Shown: positions 1-7,968 of the stretch, piece by piece | Layout: the number at the start of each line of letters is the position of its first letter | Position numbering within the stretch: the first letter of the stretch is position 1 | Assembly: GCA_007124075.1 (NCBI GenBank) | Contig: SLFV01000176.1 | Span: forward strand, 1 to 20,725 | Length of the DNA stretch: 20,725 nt | DNA from: Roseimaritima sp. | GTDB taxonomy: Bacteria; Planctomycetota; Planctomycetia; Pirellulales; Pirellulaceae | Direction of reading: 5' to 3' | The notes under the pieces: generated by a model | Databases searched by the model: none | What the model was told of the DNA's origin: nothing | The model's input: the letters and a program-made list of their open reading frames with translations, nothing else | Program-made: the position numbers and the translations under genes

Positions 1-143
1 CTGGGCAGGCGAGTAAAATCAGGGGGCAGAATGAGGACGCGGCGCCGCACACCCAGCTTCGCAAAAACCTCCCGCAATGCTGCAACCAGGTCAGTGGTTG
101 TAAGGTCGGTCGTGGCGGAGCCAACAGAGAAATAAGTTGTCAT
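1..143 (-). CDS. LarA/DUF2088-like protein, N-terminal fragment (runs off the window)
   Basis: An open frame starts at ATG (143-141) and runs off the left edge, giving 47 complete codons. The visible protein begins MTTYFSVGSATTDL and contains VLILPPDFTRLP at about residues 36-47. A hydrophobic strand followed by PPDFTR is typical of the N-terminus of the lactate-racemase (LarA/DUF2088) superfamily, in which the nickel-pincer enzyme LarA interconverts D- and L-lactate. The substrate of this paralogue cannot be inferred, and the histidines and lysine that hold the cofactor in LarA lie outside the window. The gene is divergent from the FabZ-like gene, with about 210 bases between the two starts. 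The family call rests on one short motif and is moderate; the existence of a gene is fairly secure because codon structure is good throughout. Confidence 0.6.
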   Translation of the reverse strand, partial: MTTYFSVGSATTDLTTTDLVAALREVFAKLGVRRRVLILPPDFTRLP

Positions 144-355
144 GTCCAGCAATCTTTGGTGAATTCAGGATGAAACGGAATTTGGTTTCCCTTGCATGGG
201 AAGATTATGGAAACGGCCCCGATTCCTGACCAGTCGAGCCGGGATTGTAATTCAGCCTCCTGGGATGATCGTGGCCGAATGCCTACATTAGCAAACACGC
301 TGGTTGGATGTTGCGATGCCCAACAGAGATCGACCCGAGAAACAACAGGCCGGAC

Positions 356-1928
<1,573 letters not shown>

Positions 1929-1963
1929 GAACCTGCACCGAGACCCGTGACAACACAAATTTT

Positions 1964-2890
1964 TCACAAAAGCTCGTGCAAATAAATAAAGCTTTTCCCC
2001 AGACGCCCGCCGTAATTCCCGGCACTGATCCGCAGCAGCCCCTCTGTGTCGGCTGCTGCTTGGATCGCCGCCCGCGTGGCTTGTTGAAGCGCAGGTAAAT
2101 CGGCCCCATTGACGATGATTTCCATGATCGACCCACACCCTTCAGGAACCTTGGACTTAGGCCCCAACTGGCCACGCAGCGTCGGACAAAATTCTGCGTA
2201 GGTACTGGCGATGGAAAACGAATACTTGCTGCCTGCTTTGCTGCCACTGGCGGCCACACCTCCGGGGAAAGTGGTTATAACCCCCGAAACCGACTCGGTC
2301 GCCGCCGCCGCCTTTTCCGCTGCTTCCAACGCTGCATCCTCGCTAGCCCCCATAAACCATAGGTTGCCCCCCATGATTCCGTCACGGAAACCGAAGCGTC
2401 GAGAAAGGAAGAATTCACCAGCCAAAATCGGGATCACCCACCCGGTTCCCCCGTACCTTACGGTACGAAATTGATAGCCGTCACCAAAGTAAGCGACCTT
2501 GCGACCTAGCTGAAAAAAATCTTCCGTGTCCAGTCGATTGAAACAGCGCGCCGTAGGACAAGTCAACACGTTCTGGCTGATCCGTGCCAACATGACCCGT
2601 TCTAAATGCTCGCGACGATCCTTCCGAAATCTCGGAACATGAAACTGGACCACCGCACCGCAACGACCATCGGGAGTCGCCGCCTGCCCAGCAGGGGCGG
2701 TACTAATCCACTGCGCTACTCCCGCCTCGCAATCGCACATAATCGTACTGGACGCGTGCCCCGTGACAGCCGCGACGGCGTGCCGCAGCCACCTTTGATC
2801 GCGCGCAGTGATGAGGACCTCGCCGTAAATGCTGCGAAAACCTTCTGCATACGTATCCTCCACCAGATCCTGTAACGGGATCACTGCCAT
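1964..2890 (-). CDS. ftr: Formylmethanofuran--tetrahydromethanopterin N-formyltransferase
   Basis: Ftr (FhcD in bacteria) moves the formyl group between methanofuran and tetrahydromethanopterin (H4MPT). In bacteria it forms part of the formyltransferase/hydrolase complex that releases formate during formaldehyde oxidation. The 308-residue product matches the archaeal family from end to end: EDTYAEGF and VLITA near the N-terminus, STIMCDCEAG, ETPDGR-like ATPDGRCG, VAYFGDGYQ, GIMGGNLWFM, FPGGVAASGSKAGSKY and the terminal LLRISAGNYGGRLGK. The start ATG (2890-2888) directly abuts the TAG of the upstream cyclo-ligase gene. A good AAAGGAAG site lies seven or eight bases upstream, inside that gene, so translational coupling is likely. 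H4MPT-linked C1 genes are known from methylotrophic proteobacteria and planctomycetes. No other gene of that pathway is in this window. Confidence 0.95.
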   Translation of the reverse strand: MAVIPLQDLVEDTYAEGFRSIYGEVLITARDQRWLRHAVAAVTGHASSTIMCDCEAGVAQWISTAPAGQAATPDGRCGAVVQFHVPRFRKDRREHLERVMLARISQNVLTCPTARCFNRLDTEDFFQLGRKVAYFGDGYQFRTVRYGGTGWVIPILAGEFFLSRRFGFRDGIMGGNLWFMGASEDAALEAAEKAAAATESVSGVITTFPGGVAASGSKAGSKYSFSIASTYAEFCPTLRGQLGPKSKVPEGCGSIMEIIVNGADLPALQQATRAAIQAAADTEGLLRISAGNYGGRLGKSFIYLHELL

Positions 2891-3496
2891 CTATCTTCCT
2901 TTGCCCTGGTAAACGTTAGCCTCTGTCACCACGTAGTCCATGTAGATATCATGCGACTGCATTGGGATTTCCGGGAAAATCTGGCATTCAAATGCCAACG
3001 CGACCAGAGGTGCGTCCGCGCGAGCATTTTGAAGCAATTTATCGTAGTAACCTTTGCCGTGCCCCGTTCTACCACCGCTGGAATCAAAGCCAACCCCAGG
3101 CACCAAGACAAGGTCCAACTCCTTTGTTTGAACTCGCTTGGCTGCGACTTCGCGGAGATCCTGCCGCGGTTCCAGAATCCGGTACATGCCGATTTCCAAC
3201 TCGTCCATCGACTGCAGGTGAAACAGTTCCAACTCTCCATCGACGCAAAACGGCACCACAATTCGCTTGTCCGATGCGATTGCTTTCGGCAGGGCATGCC
3301 GTGTGCGAACTTCATCGCGAACGTCGACATACCACATGATGCACCCAGCAGATTGATAAGCGGCTAACGACAGGACCTTGTCAGTGATCACCTGGCTGAC
3401 TTCGTCTTTGTTCGCCTGTTCACGTCGATTCGCGTGCGCGGTTTTCCGGATTGCGTCCTTGCGTGTATTGAGCGGATCGGCGTCTTGTGGAACCAT
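2891..3496 (-). CDS. 5-formyltetrahydrofolate cyclo-ligase (MTHFS family)
   Basis: This 201-residue protein belongs to the family that converts 5-formyl-H4folate to 5,10-methenyl-H4folate with ATP. The basic N-terminal helix KDAIRKTAHANRREQ and the hallmark loop GVGFDSSGGRTGHGKGYYD near the C-terminus both fit. The frame is open upstream to 3706, but ATG 3496 is chosen for two reasons: it has a good AAAGGA site about seven bases upstream, and it places the first conserved helix about ten residues in. The upstream 70 codons look non-coding. It is the first gene of a two-gene operon with ftr, with no base between stop and start. That pairing could mean a role in balancing folate- and methanopterin-bound formyl groups, or an unusual pterin substrate; this is inference. 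E. coli calls the homologue ygfA/fau. Confidence 0.92.
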   Translation of the reverse strand: MVPQDADPLNTRKDAIRKTAHANRREQANKDEVSQVITDKVLSLAAYQSAGCIMWYVDVRDEVRTRHALPKAIASDKRIVVPFCVDGELELFHLQSMDELEIGMYRILEPRQDLREVAAKRVQTKELDLVLVPGVGFDSSGGRTGHGKGYYDKLLQNARADAPLVALAFECQIFPEIPMQSHDIYMDYVVTEANVYQGKGR

Positions 3497-3598
3497 CAAA
3501 TTTCCTTTGTCGGTATTTTTCAGCAAGGCATAGAACGGTTTGATAGCGTATCGATTCGCTTCCGTTCCGCAAAGGTCCGACCAAAAACTTGCCAAGAA

Positions 3599-3617
3599 AA
3601 TGAGAATGCGTCTCATT
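3599..3617. promoter_or_regulatory. Fur-box-like inverted repeat
   Basis: The 19 bases AATGAGAATGCGTCTCATT form a perfect 7-bp inverted repeat around a 5-base centre. The left half, TGAGAAT, matches the 7-1-7 Fur half-site pattern, and the right half (CGTCTCA) matches in five of seven positions. It sits between the divergent cyclo-ligase gene and the small ORF at 3701, seven bases before the -35 of a candidate promoter for the latter. Binding by a Fur-family protein is inference; any dimeric regulator would fit the symmetry. Confidence 0.4.
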
Positions 3618-3623
3618 AAGGGA

Positions 3624-3652
3624 TTGCTGACGGTGCGATGAGTGCTCATAAT
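3624..3652 (+). promoter_or_regulatory. Candidate sigma70-type promoter for the small ORF at 3701
   Basis: TTGCTG (3624-3629) and CATAAT (3647-3652) are separated by 17 bases, with four of six and five of six matches to the -35 and -10 consensus. Transcription would begin near 3659, leaving a leader of about 40 bases before ATG 3701. The adjacent inverted repeat is placed as an operator might be. Confidence 0.4.
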
Positions 3653-3700
3653 CTGGAAATCGCTTTCCCCGAGATCTTGTATTCGCGGAGTTAACTCCTC

Positions 3701-4006
3701 ATGCACAGTTCCACCGAACGGATCATTTCAATCCTTCCCTCTTCGGAACAGACCAAGAGGACGGTGTTGGTCATGCCTGCGGGATCCTCCAGCTCCGTGA
3801 TTCACATGCGGCAGGAATCCTTCAGCGAAGCGGTCGGCTGGTTTGTGCAAAGCGTCATTGAGTTATCTCCAGAGCAGGTATCGGGGCTGCGACAAGCCTT
3901 GGGTTGCATCCCCCAATCAAACCGTCTGGGCAGACAACCTTGGCATCGCGTGGACCGTCCGGAAACAGTGTCGATCGCTTCAGCTCAACGTGCCTTCAGC
4001 GCCTAA
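3701..4006 (+). CDS. Small protein of unknown function (101 residues)
   Basis: I do not recognise this protein. The first 68 residues look like a real folded protein: TVLVMPAGSSSSVIH suggests beta-strands, and EAVGWFVQSVIELSPEQVSG with the following LRQALG suggests two helices. The last 30 or so residues are rich in Arg, Pro and Ser and look less protein-like, so the C-terminus may have drifted or been altered by an indel. GGAG lies about ten bases before ATG 3701, and a candidate promoter and operator lie upstream, which support expression. No signal peptide or membrane segment is seen. It stands alone between the divergent C1 operon and the DUF1207 gene. The call of a gene is moderate; no function can be assigned. 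Confidence 0.5.
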   Translation: MHSSTERIISILPSSEQTKRTVLVMPAGSSSSVIHMRQESFSEAVGWFVQSVIELSPEQVSGLRQALGCIPQSNRLGRQPWHRVDRPETVSIASAQRAFSA

Positions 4007-4008
4007 AA

Positions 4009-4026
4009 GCATTCCCAGCGGAATGC
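4009..4026. other. Short hairpin just after the small ORF
   Basis: GCATTCC (4009-4015) and GGAATGC (4020-4026) form a perfect 7-bp stem with a CAGC loop, starting two bases after the stop of the 101-residue ORF. A second copy of GGAATGC occurs at 4034-4040. No T-run follows, so it is not a classic intrinsic terminator; it may stabilise or process the 3' end. Confidence 0.35.
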
Positions 4027-4076
4027 GGGCGACGGAATGCTAGCGACGAGGCAGAGTCCTGCTGGAGGTTTCCGCA

Positions 4077-4235
4077 ATACTTCGCAGGCAAAGGACGTTT
4101 CGGCTGGCAATCGGGTTTGCACCGGCGGGCCTGATTTTGTTAGCCCTAGATGTCGTGCTGGATTTGCGGTTTTTAGTGAAAAAACGTTCGCGCCACCGCG
4201 GCGCTTTTCCGATACTGCTGAAGGGGCTGCAGTAG
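4077..4235 (+). CDS. Possible 52-residue one-pass membrane protein with AUA start
   Basis: In this frame the DNA encodes a coherent small membrane protein: a basic N-terminus (LRRQRTFR), a hydrophobic segment (LAIGFAPAGLILLALDVVL, residues 10-28), then a strongly basic tail (KKRSRHRG) and a stop at 4233-4235. There is no ATG, GTG or TTG at the head. A perfect GGAGG (4064-4068) lies eight bases before the ATA codon at 4077, which is where a start would be expected. ATA is an exceptionally rare initiator, so this may be a real small gene with an unusual start, a gene that recently lost its ATG, or chance. A GC hairpin with a T-run falls inside it and argues against. Low confidence. Confidence 0.28.
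   Translation: MLRRQRTFRLAIGFAPAGLILLALDVVLDLRFLVKKRSRHRGAFPILLKGLQ
4190..4208. terminator. Candidate weak intrinsic terminator before the DUF1207 gene
   Basis: GCGCC (4190-4194) and GGCGC (4200-4204) form a 5-bp GC stem with loop ACCGC, followed by TTTT. On the other strand a run of six T lies four bases after the stem, so it could act both ways. It overlaps the possible 52-residue ORF, so both calls cannot easily be right. Confidence 0.3.
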
Positions 4236-4268
4236 GCCGCTAACCGCGCATGTCGACGCAGGATGCTA

Positions 4269-5231
4269 ATGATTGGCCGAAAGACCAGTAGATACTCATT
4301 CTGGATTTTCCTGTGGCTGGTGTGCGGCGCACCCACTGTCGTTGCCCAGGAAGCGTTTGTCGAACCAATGGTATTCGACGAAGAAGATTTATTGCCCCCC
4401 CCCATGGTCAACCCCCAGTATGATCGGTTGGTGCCTGGAGTCGAGGAAGAATTTAGGCAATGGCAATCGAATCAGTGGAAACGCTATCGCTTACCCGATG
4501 GCCTGCTGTATCGGTCGAATCTAGCTGGCCCCAAGGAGCCTCGCCACTCAATCGTGACCACAGCCGACCGTGACGGCAACCTGTACAGCGATGCGACGTT
4601 GGGGGGGAGAATCGGTTTCATCCGCTTTGGAACGCCCGGGTCGGTACACGCCGAAGGCTGGCAGTGGGACTTTGAAGGGGCCGTCGTGACCAGGATGAAT
4701 CACTTGGAAAACGAAGATGTGGATGCGATCGACTACCGCTTTGGCACTTTAATTACCCATGCGACGGGGAATTGGTCTCACAAATTCGGCTACTCCCACT
4801 GGAGCTCCCACGTCGGCGACGAACTAATGGTGCGTACGCAATCCTTCGATCGCATCAATTACGTGACCGAGTCGTTAATTTTCGGCTCTGCCTACCAATG
4901 GTCCGAACCGGTCCGGTTGTACGGGGAGATGGCCGTCGCAGTCAAAGCATCCGGGGGTGCCAAGCACTTGCAGTTCCAATTTGGTGCCGAGTACGCAACG
5001 TGGCAGTACCACAGGCCTGGCGTTCCCTTTGCGGCGATCAACGTCGACCTCATGCAGGTGACCAACTACGAACCCAACATCACCATTCAGGCTGGCTGGC
5101 TGTGGAACGCCCATCACTCGGGTCGCCGCATGCGGTTTGGCGGGCAGTTTTACAACGGTCGTAGCAATCAGTACTCGTTCTTTGCTCAGCGCGAGCAATC
5201 CTACGGCCTAGGCCTTTGGTTCGACTATTGA
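4269..5231 (+). CDS. Secreted DUF1207-family protein
   Basis: This 320-residue protein has a Sec-type signal peptide (basic MIGRKTSRY, hydrophobic FWIFLWLVCGAP, likely cleavage after VVA at residue 26). The mature part is rich in aromatic, alternating strand-like segments: LGGRIGFIRFG, GWQWDFEGAVVTRM, DYRFGTLITH, FGYSHWSSHVGDEL, QFQFGAEYATW, and a C-terminal YGLGLWFDY ending in Tyr. This pattern fits DUF1207, a family found in planctomycetes and chlamydiae, and suggests an outer-membrane beta-barrel; its role is unknown. ATG 4269 is preferred over ATG 4263 because AGG lies six bases before it. The gene contains a C9 run (4395-4403, codons 43-45) and a G7 run (4601-4607), both sites of possible slippage. 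It is followed 78 bases later by another secreted protein on the same strand. Confidence 0.85.
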   Translation: MIGRKTSRYSFWIFLWLVCGAPTVVAQEAFVEPMVFDEEDLLPPPMVNPQYDRLVPGVEEEFRQWQSNQWKRYRLPDGLLYRSNLAGPKEPRHSIVTTADRDGNLYSDATLGGRIGFIRFGTPGSVHAEGWQWDFEGAVVTRMNHLENEDVDAIDYRFGTLITHATGNWSHKFGYSHWSSHVGDELMVRTQSFDRINYVTESLIFGSAYQWSEPVRLYGEMAVAVKASGGAKHLQFQFGAEYATWQYHRPGVPFAAINVDLMQVTNYEPNITIQAGWLWNAHHSGRRMRFGGQFYNGRSNQYSFFAQREQSYGLGLWFDY

Positions 5232-5309
5232 CACCTTCCCCGTCAAGCAGAATTTCGCGAGGATGTAGGAGCCTGTGGTTTTGATCCTTGCGGGTAGGAG
5301 TAGTAATCA

Positions 5310-6359
5310 ATGCGTCGTCTCTGCGTACCAGGTTTCCTGGTTTGTGCCGTCTGGGTTTCAGCGTTGCCCACCGCGGCGGCACAATATCAAGAAGAACAAA
5401 TTGTGCTTGCAGCTAGCGACGTCTTGCGCGAGGCGATGGGTAATGCGTTAACACCTATTCCACAAGCAATGTTGGCAAATTCCCATGGCGTGGCAATCAT
5501 TCCCAACGTGCTCAAGGGTGGCTTTATCATTGGTGCCCGGCACGGCCGCGGGCTTTTATTCGTGCGTGAAGCGGACGGCATCTGGCACGCCCCCGTGTTC
5601 CTGACGCTGACTGGTGGAAATATCGGTTGGCAGGCCGGACTACAAGCCTCGGATTTAATCCTGGTTTTCAAATCGCCGCAGAGCGTTCAAGGGATTTTGG
5701 CTGGAAAGCTGACCATTGGTGCCGATGCCGCTGCCGCCGCTGGGCCACTCGGCAGGCAGGGTGCGATCGCCACCGATGGTCAGTTGCGCGCCGAAATCTA
5801 CTCCTATTCACGTAGCCGGGGCTTGTTCGCTGGCGTTTCGATCGACGGGTCCATGCTGCAAATTGATCCGGTCGCGGGGGCCCAGTACTATCGTTCCCCG
5901 GGGCCCGGCCAGCCCGTGATCGTTCCTCCCGCCGCTCAGCAACTTACCCAAACGATTGCCGCTTACGCTGGTGGTCCAGAAGTTCTCCCCACGGCATTTC
6001 AGCAAGACAGCCTGATCCACCAGCATCGCTCCGCCGACGTCGACTTTGTACGTCACCAGTTGGGCCAAGCGTTGCCGCGACTGTATAGCGTTGTGGGCGA
6101 AGCTTGGCAGCAATATTTAAGGGTTCCCAACGAGATGTTGACAACGGGGAACCTGCCACAGCCCGCACAGGTCCGCGACGTGCTGGATCGTTTCAACGTT
6201 GTCGCAAACGATCGGCAGTATCAAGCCTTGTCAGCCCGCCCCGAATTCCAGGCAGTCCATGGGTTGCTGCGTCAATTCCAGCAGACCCAGCAGGCCAGCA
6301 ACCAACCCCTGGATCTGCCGCCTCCGCCCGGCAGACCAGGATCGGCGGAGGCAAAGTAG
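5310..6359 (+). CDS. Secreted SYLF (Ysc84-type) domain protein
   Basis: The protein of 349 residues begins with a signal peptide (residues 1 to about 24, cleavage near TAAA-QY). The SYLF domain spans roughly 30-190, with GVAIIPNVLKGGFIIGARHG at 60-79, WHAPVFLTLTGGNIGWQAG at 92-110, LILVF, LTIGADAAAAAGPLG, and IYSYSRSRGLFAGVSIDG near 163-180. SYLF domains bind phospholipids and, in eukaryotic homologues, actin; bacterial copies are secreted proteins without a settled role. The C-terminal 150 residues are Gln- and Pro-rich and end in LPPPPGRPGS. TAGGAG lies nine bases before ATG 5310. The adjacent DUF1207 gene, also encoding an exported protein, may be co-transcribed. A perfect 9-bp inverted repeat lies in its last codons. 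Confidence 0.9.
   Translation: MRRLCVPGFLVCAVWVSALPTAAAQYQEEQIVLAASDVLREAMGNALTPIPQAMLANSHGVAIIPNVLKGGFIIGARHGRGLLFVREADGIWHAPVFLTLTGGNIGWQAGLQASDLILVFKSPQSVQGILAGKLTIGADAAAAAGPLGRQGAIATDGQLRAEIYSYSRSRGLFAGVSIDGSMLQIDPVAGAQYYRSPGPGQPVIVPPAAQQLTQTIAAYAGGPEVLPTAFQQDSLIHQHRSADVDFVRHQLGQALPRLYSVVGEAWQQYLRVPNEMLTTGNLPQPAQVRDVLDRFNVVANDRQYQALSARPEFQAVHGLLRQFQQTQQASNQPLDLPPPPGRPGSAEAK
6320..6352. repeat. Perfect 9-bp inverted repeat at the 3' end of the SYLF gene
   Basis: GCCTCCGCC (6320-6328) and GGCGGAGGC (6344-6352) can pair around a 15-base loop, ending five bases before the stop codon (6357-6359). No T-run follows. It could protect the mRNA 3' end or slow ribosomes; it may equally be a by-product of Pro and Gly/Ala codons. 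Confidence 0.35.
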
Positions 6360-6517
6360 CGGGGCAGATTGATCGCGGTGTGCTTCCCGTCCCCGCAGTC
6401 CTCTGGAGAATGCCGCAAAGATCGCCATAATGGGGCACGTTATTCAAGGCCGGTCGATCGCTATGGTAGTGCTTCGACACCGGTGCGGACATCTACTCGA
6501 ACAAGGCTCCTGGCACC

Positions 6518-7834
6518 ATGACTGCATTTCCCGAAGTCAGTAAGATCCAATACGAAGGTCCCGATTCGGACAATCCTCTCGCATTTCGCTGGTACAATCC
6601 GAGCGAGGTCGTCGCTGGCAAGACGATGAGGGAGCATTTGCGATTCACGGTTGTCTACTGGCACACGTTTCGCGCAACGGGCAGTGATCCCTTCGGTGGC
6701 CCCACCATGCTTCGTGGCTGGGACGACGGCTCCGATTCGGTCGAGAATGCGTGCCGCCGTGCTCGAGTGGCATTTGAATTTTTCGAGAAATTAGACGCCC
6801 CTTTTTATGCTTTTCATGATCGAGACGTCGCGCCTGAAGGGGGCAGTTTGGCGGAAACCAATGCCAATTTTGATGCGGTGGCTAAGGTCCTGAAGGAGGA
6901 GCAGGAACGAACAGGTGTGAAGCTGCTGTGGGGCACGGCCAATATGTTCAGCCATCCGCGATATATGCACGGCGCGGCAACAACCTGCAATCTGGGCGTT
7001 TACACTTATGCCGCCGCTCAGGTCAAAAAAGCCCTGGAAGTGACCAAGGAATTGGACGGAGTCAATTACGTGTTTTGGGGTGGACGCGAAGGCTATCAGA
7101 CCTTGCTAAACACTGACATGAAACGCGAACTAGACCACCTGGGACGCTTTTTTCACATGGCGGTCGATTACGCAAAGGAAATTGGCTTTACTGGCCAGTT
7201 TTTGATCGAACCCAAACCGAAGGAACCTACCAAGCACCAGTATGACTCCGATGCAGCGGCCTGTTTGAACTTTCTTCGCAGCTATGACCTGACCGATCAT
7301 TTCAAGCTGAACATCGAAACCAACCACGCGACGCTGGCGGGGCATGAGATGATGCACGAACTGGAATACGCTGGAATGCAGGGGGCACTGGGATCGATTG
7401 ACGCAAACACCGGCGATCTTTTGCTGGGCTGGGATACCGACCAATTTGCCACCAATTACTATTTGACCGCGCAGATCATGCTGGTTTTACTAAAATACGG
7501 CCTGTCACCAGGCGGAGTGAATTTTGATGCTAAAGTCCGGCGTGAAAGTTTTCAGCCCATCGACTTGTTCTACGCTCACATCGGCAGCATGGATGCGTTT
7601 GCCAAGGGTTTGAAGATCGCCGCGAAGATAATCGAAGAAGGTGCTTTGCAGCATCCGCTGCAGCAGCGCTACGCCAGTTGGGACAGCGAACTGGGACGGC
7701 GGATCGAAGCGGGGCAGGCGTCGCTCAGCGAATTGGCGGACGTAGCCCTGCAGCAAGGTGAACCGCCGGTCAACGAGAGTGGGCGTCAGGAATTGCTAGA
7801 AAGTGTTTTTAATCGTTACATCGATCGGGCCTGA
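6518..7834 (+). CDS. xylA: Xylose isomerase
   Basis: XylA interconverts D-xylose and D-xylulose (and glucose/fructose) in the cytoplasm. The 438-residue product is the long, class II form. All active-site residues known from the E. coli enzyme appear at numbers one lower: His100 and Asp103 in YAFHDRDV, Glu231 and Lys233 in [14 protein letters not shown], Glu267 and His270 in [13 protein letters not shown], Asp295 in GSIDANTGD, Asp306 and Asp308 in GWDTDQF, and Asp338 in [11 protein letters not shown]. It should therefore be active and bind two metals. ATG 6518 has only a weak AAGG upstream. No xylulokinase or xylose transporter gene is in the window; the next gene on the strand is glpK, 134 bases away. 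Confidence 0.97.
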   Translation: MTAFPEVSKIQYEGPDSDNPLAFRWYNPSEVVAGKTMREHLRFTVVYWHTFRATGSDPFGGPTMLRGWDDGSDSVENACRRARVAFEFFEKLDAPFYAFHDRDVAPEGGSLAETNANFDAVAKVLKEEQERTGVKLLWGTANMFSHPRYMHGAATTCNLGVYTYAAAQVKKALEVTKELDGVNYVFWGGREGYQTLLNTDMKRELDHLGRFFHMAVDYAKEIGFTGQFLIEPKPKEPTKHQYDSDAAACLNFLRSYDLTDHFKLNIETNHATLAGHEMMHELEYAGMQGALGSIDANTGDLLLGWDTDQFATNYYLTAQIMLVLLKYGLSPGGVNFDAKVRRESFQPIDLFYAHIGSMDAFAKGLKIAAKIIEEGALQHPLQQRYASWDSELGRRIEAGQASLSELADVALQQGEPPVNESGRQELLESVFNRYIDRA

Positions 7835-7899
7835 TTTTTCACGGTTCGCTGACCCAACAAAGTAGCGGACCATCAACCACTGCCTTGTTGACGTGTCTT

Positions 7900-7960
7900 T
7901 CCCGGCCTTGCATCGCAGGACCGGGATAGGCTGTCGTCAGCGGTAGCATCTATCCGGGAG
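7900..7960 (+). promoter_or_regulatory. glpK leader with two competing hairpins
   Basis: TCCCGG (7900-7905) can pair with CCGGGA (7921-7926). The same segment can instead pair GGATAG (7924-7929) with CTATCC (7950-7955), plus two more pairs across a one-base bulge (CC at 7921-7922 with GG at 7956-7957). That second stem covers part of the glpK ribosome site GGGAG (7956-7960) and encloses a small GCTG/CAGC helix (7930-7941). The two pairings exclude each other, as in attenuators and riboswitches. The stems are short, so this is suggestive only. Confidence 0.3.
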
Positions 7961-7968
7961 CACCAATC

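Noticed and set aside
1968..1996. AAAAGCT/AGCTTTT inverted repeat between hemB and ftr
   Set aside because: It lies inside the last codons of ftr, the stem is AT-rich and the loop is 15 bases, so it is too weak to call as a terminator.
3497..3706. In-frame extension of the cyclo-ligase gene (70 codons)
   Set aside because: It covers the Fur-like palindrome and the divergent promoter, is not expected in this family, and ATG 3496 has a good ribosome site.
6478..6485. CACCGGTG palindrome before xylA
   Set aside because: Eight bases only, expected by chance at this GC content, with no promoter next to it.
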